Positions 31,621-32,500 of a stretch of 32,500 nt of DNA are shown here, piece by piece. The translations under genes were made by a program, and so were the position numbers. The notes beneath the pieces were generated by a model, which saw nothing but the letters and a program-made list of their open reading frames with translations, searched no databases and was not told the DNA's origin. The stretch comes from Glandiceps talaboti. Its lineage: Eukaryota; Hemichordata; Enteropneusta; Spengelidae. Positions within the stretch are counted from its first letter, which is position 1; the number at the start of each line of letters is the position of its first letter. The stretch is taken from contig NC_135558.1 in the NCBI RefSeq assembly GCF_964340395.1, positions 20,185,371 through 20,217,870 of the forward strand, written 5' to 3'.

Positions 31621-32500
31621 CCTTGTTTTCAACTAAACAAAATCACGAGCCATACTACTGTACTTAAATGTCCATACATTTAATATCATAACTAGGCCAA
31701 AGCCCCTAAGCTCACACAGCTGGGTAGATTCATTTGTGAGTGGCTGCCTCACAATGATATCATAGATAGCGCTCTCGGCATGGAGATTGCACTTCGTACA
31801 TAGAACGCGTATGTGTAGTCATTGTACCGCAATGCATCCTTGGGTAAAACCACCAAAAAACCATCGCATAGTACATTATATAGGACATGCATGTGTACTA
31901 GTCATTGAGCCGCTATGCTGCCGCTTGTTCGAGCTATTAAACAAAAAAATGTATGCGCATAAAATAAACCATAAACAAATAGCTATAAATATACATTCAA
32001 ATATAACAAAAACTCTGTCTCTTGATACATCCAATACACATGGCCACCTTTAAGCAACAGTTATTTGTTAGAAATGACTTCTCGCTATTGTACACCATGA
32101 GTTGCATTATGTCATCTTGTGGTACAAAAACTTGTAGCTGTACATGTACCACATAAGAAATGAAATACCTTAAGATTTACTGGCTCTAAAATATGTTCCT
32201 CCATTGACCTGAACATGTGGAATTGTGCACAAACATAACCAATTTAGGACACTTTGAAATAATATGTGGCAAACACTGTGACTGAAAGTGCCTGACCCAG
32301 CCTGTGTCTAGATATTGGATATTCAATGTCCATGTATATAGTTAGTCTAAATGTAGTTCCTATATATTTTTGTACATCTAATGTATGATAACTACAATCA
32401 TCTCCATTAGAAGTCCAAAATTGATTTATGGTTGAGATCAATAGTTCAATGTAGGGTAAAAACTAAATTCTTTTAGTGTGGGGTGGGGTAAGAGGAGGTC
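31621..32500. other. unassigned sequence to the window end
   Basis: A faint internal likeness exists between 31796-31845 and 31870-31925 (GTACAT...GTGTA-TAGTCATTG). No gene is supported. Confidence 0.4.

Overview
The window reads as non-coding-rich genomic DNA of a marine-type invertebrate animal. It is AT-rich, with single exons far apart behind GT/AG splice signals, AATAAA poly(A) signals, a very high density of microsatellites (CA, GA, GTAT, ATCT, CTGT, CAT), and relics of several animal transposon classes. A lophotrochozoan or cephalochordate would fit; the sequence alone does not settle which. No rRNA, tRNA, operon or bacterial gene structure is visible.

Layout. 1-690: probable 3' end of a gene lying to the left. 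2030-3600: minus-strand reverse-transcriptase relic of Penelope-like type, split by a 782-bp inverted-repeat transposon with TTA target duplications. 3735-9850: a large minisatellite of GCTACC-type submotifs separated by about 79 spacers, with a higher-order period near 410 bp. A 5'-truncated LINE (about 3756-5128) sits inside its left edge. 10084-10118: a detached piece of the same repeat ending in a palindrome. 11040-11975: the end of a cut-and-paste transposon next to a second LINE relic. 12215-14812: three exon candidates, all joined in phase 1, that could encode a small secreted, possibly peptide-hormone-like precursor; its first intron holds a 105-nt hairpin. 15643-20010: fragments of a Tc1-like transposase, a tandem duplication and the 3' end of another LINE-type element. 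20508-20936: minus-strand candidate gene with a TATA box, a hydrophobic N-terminus and a coiled coil. 21660-22039, 23088-24275, 26227-27356 and 29369-29704: non-autonomous inverted-repeat elements; the second is an inverted relative of the element at 2589. 22530-22680: promoter-like cluster (NRF1, ETS, TCTCGCGA-like). 25388-25834: the clearest gene of the window, an intronless GNAT acetyltransferase on the minus strand. 27818-27980: a weak last-exon candidate. 28690-32500: mostly microsatellites and unassigned sequence.

The genes do not form a pathway. The most interesting points are the hierarchical minisatellite and its relation to the LINE, the nested transposons at 2-5 kb, the secreted-peptide gene candidate, the TATA-driven coiled-coil gene and the stand-alone acetyltransferase. 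Family names come from reading translated motifs by eye; no database search was run.
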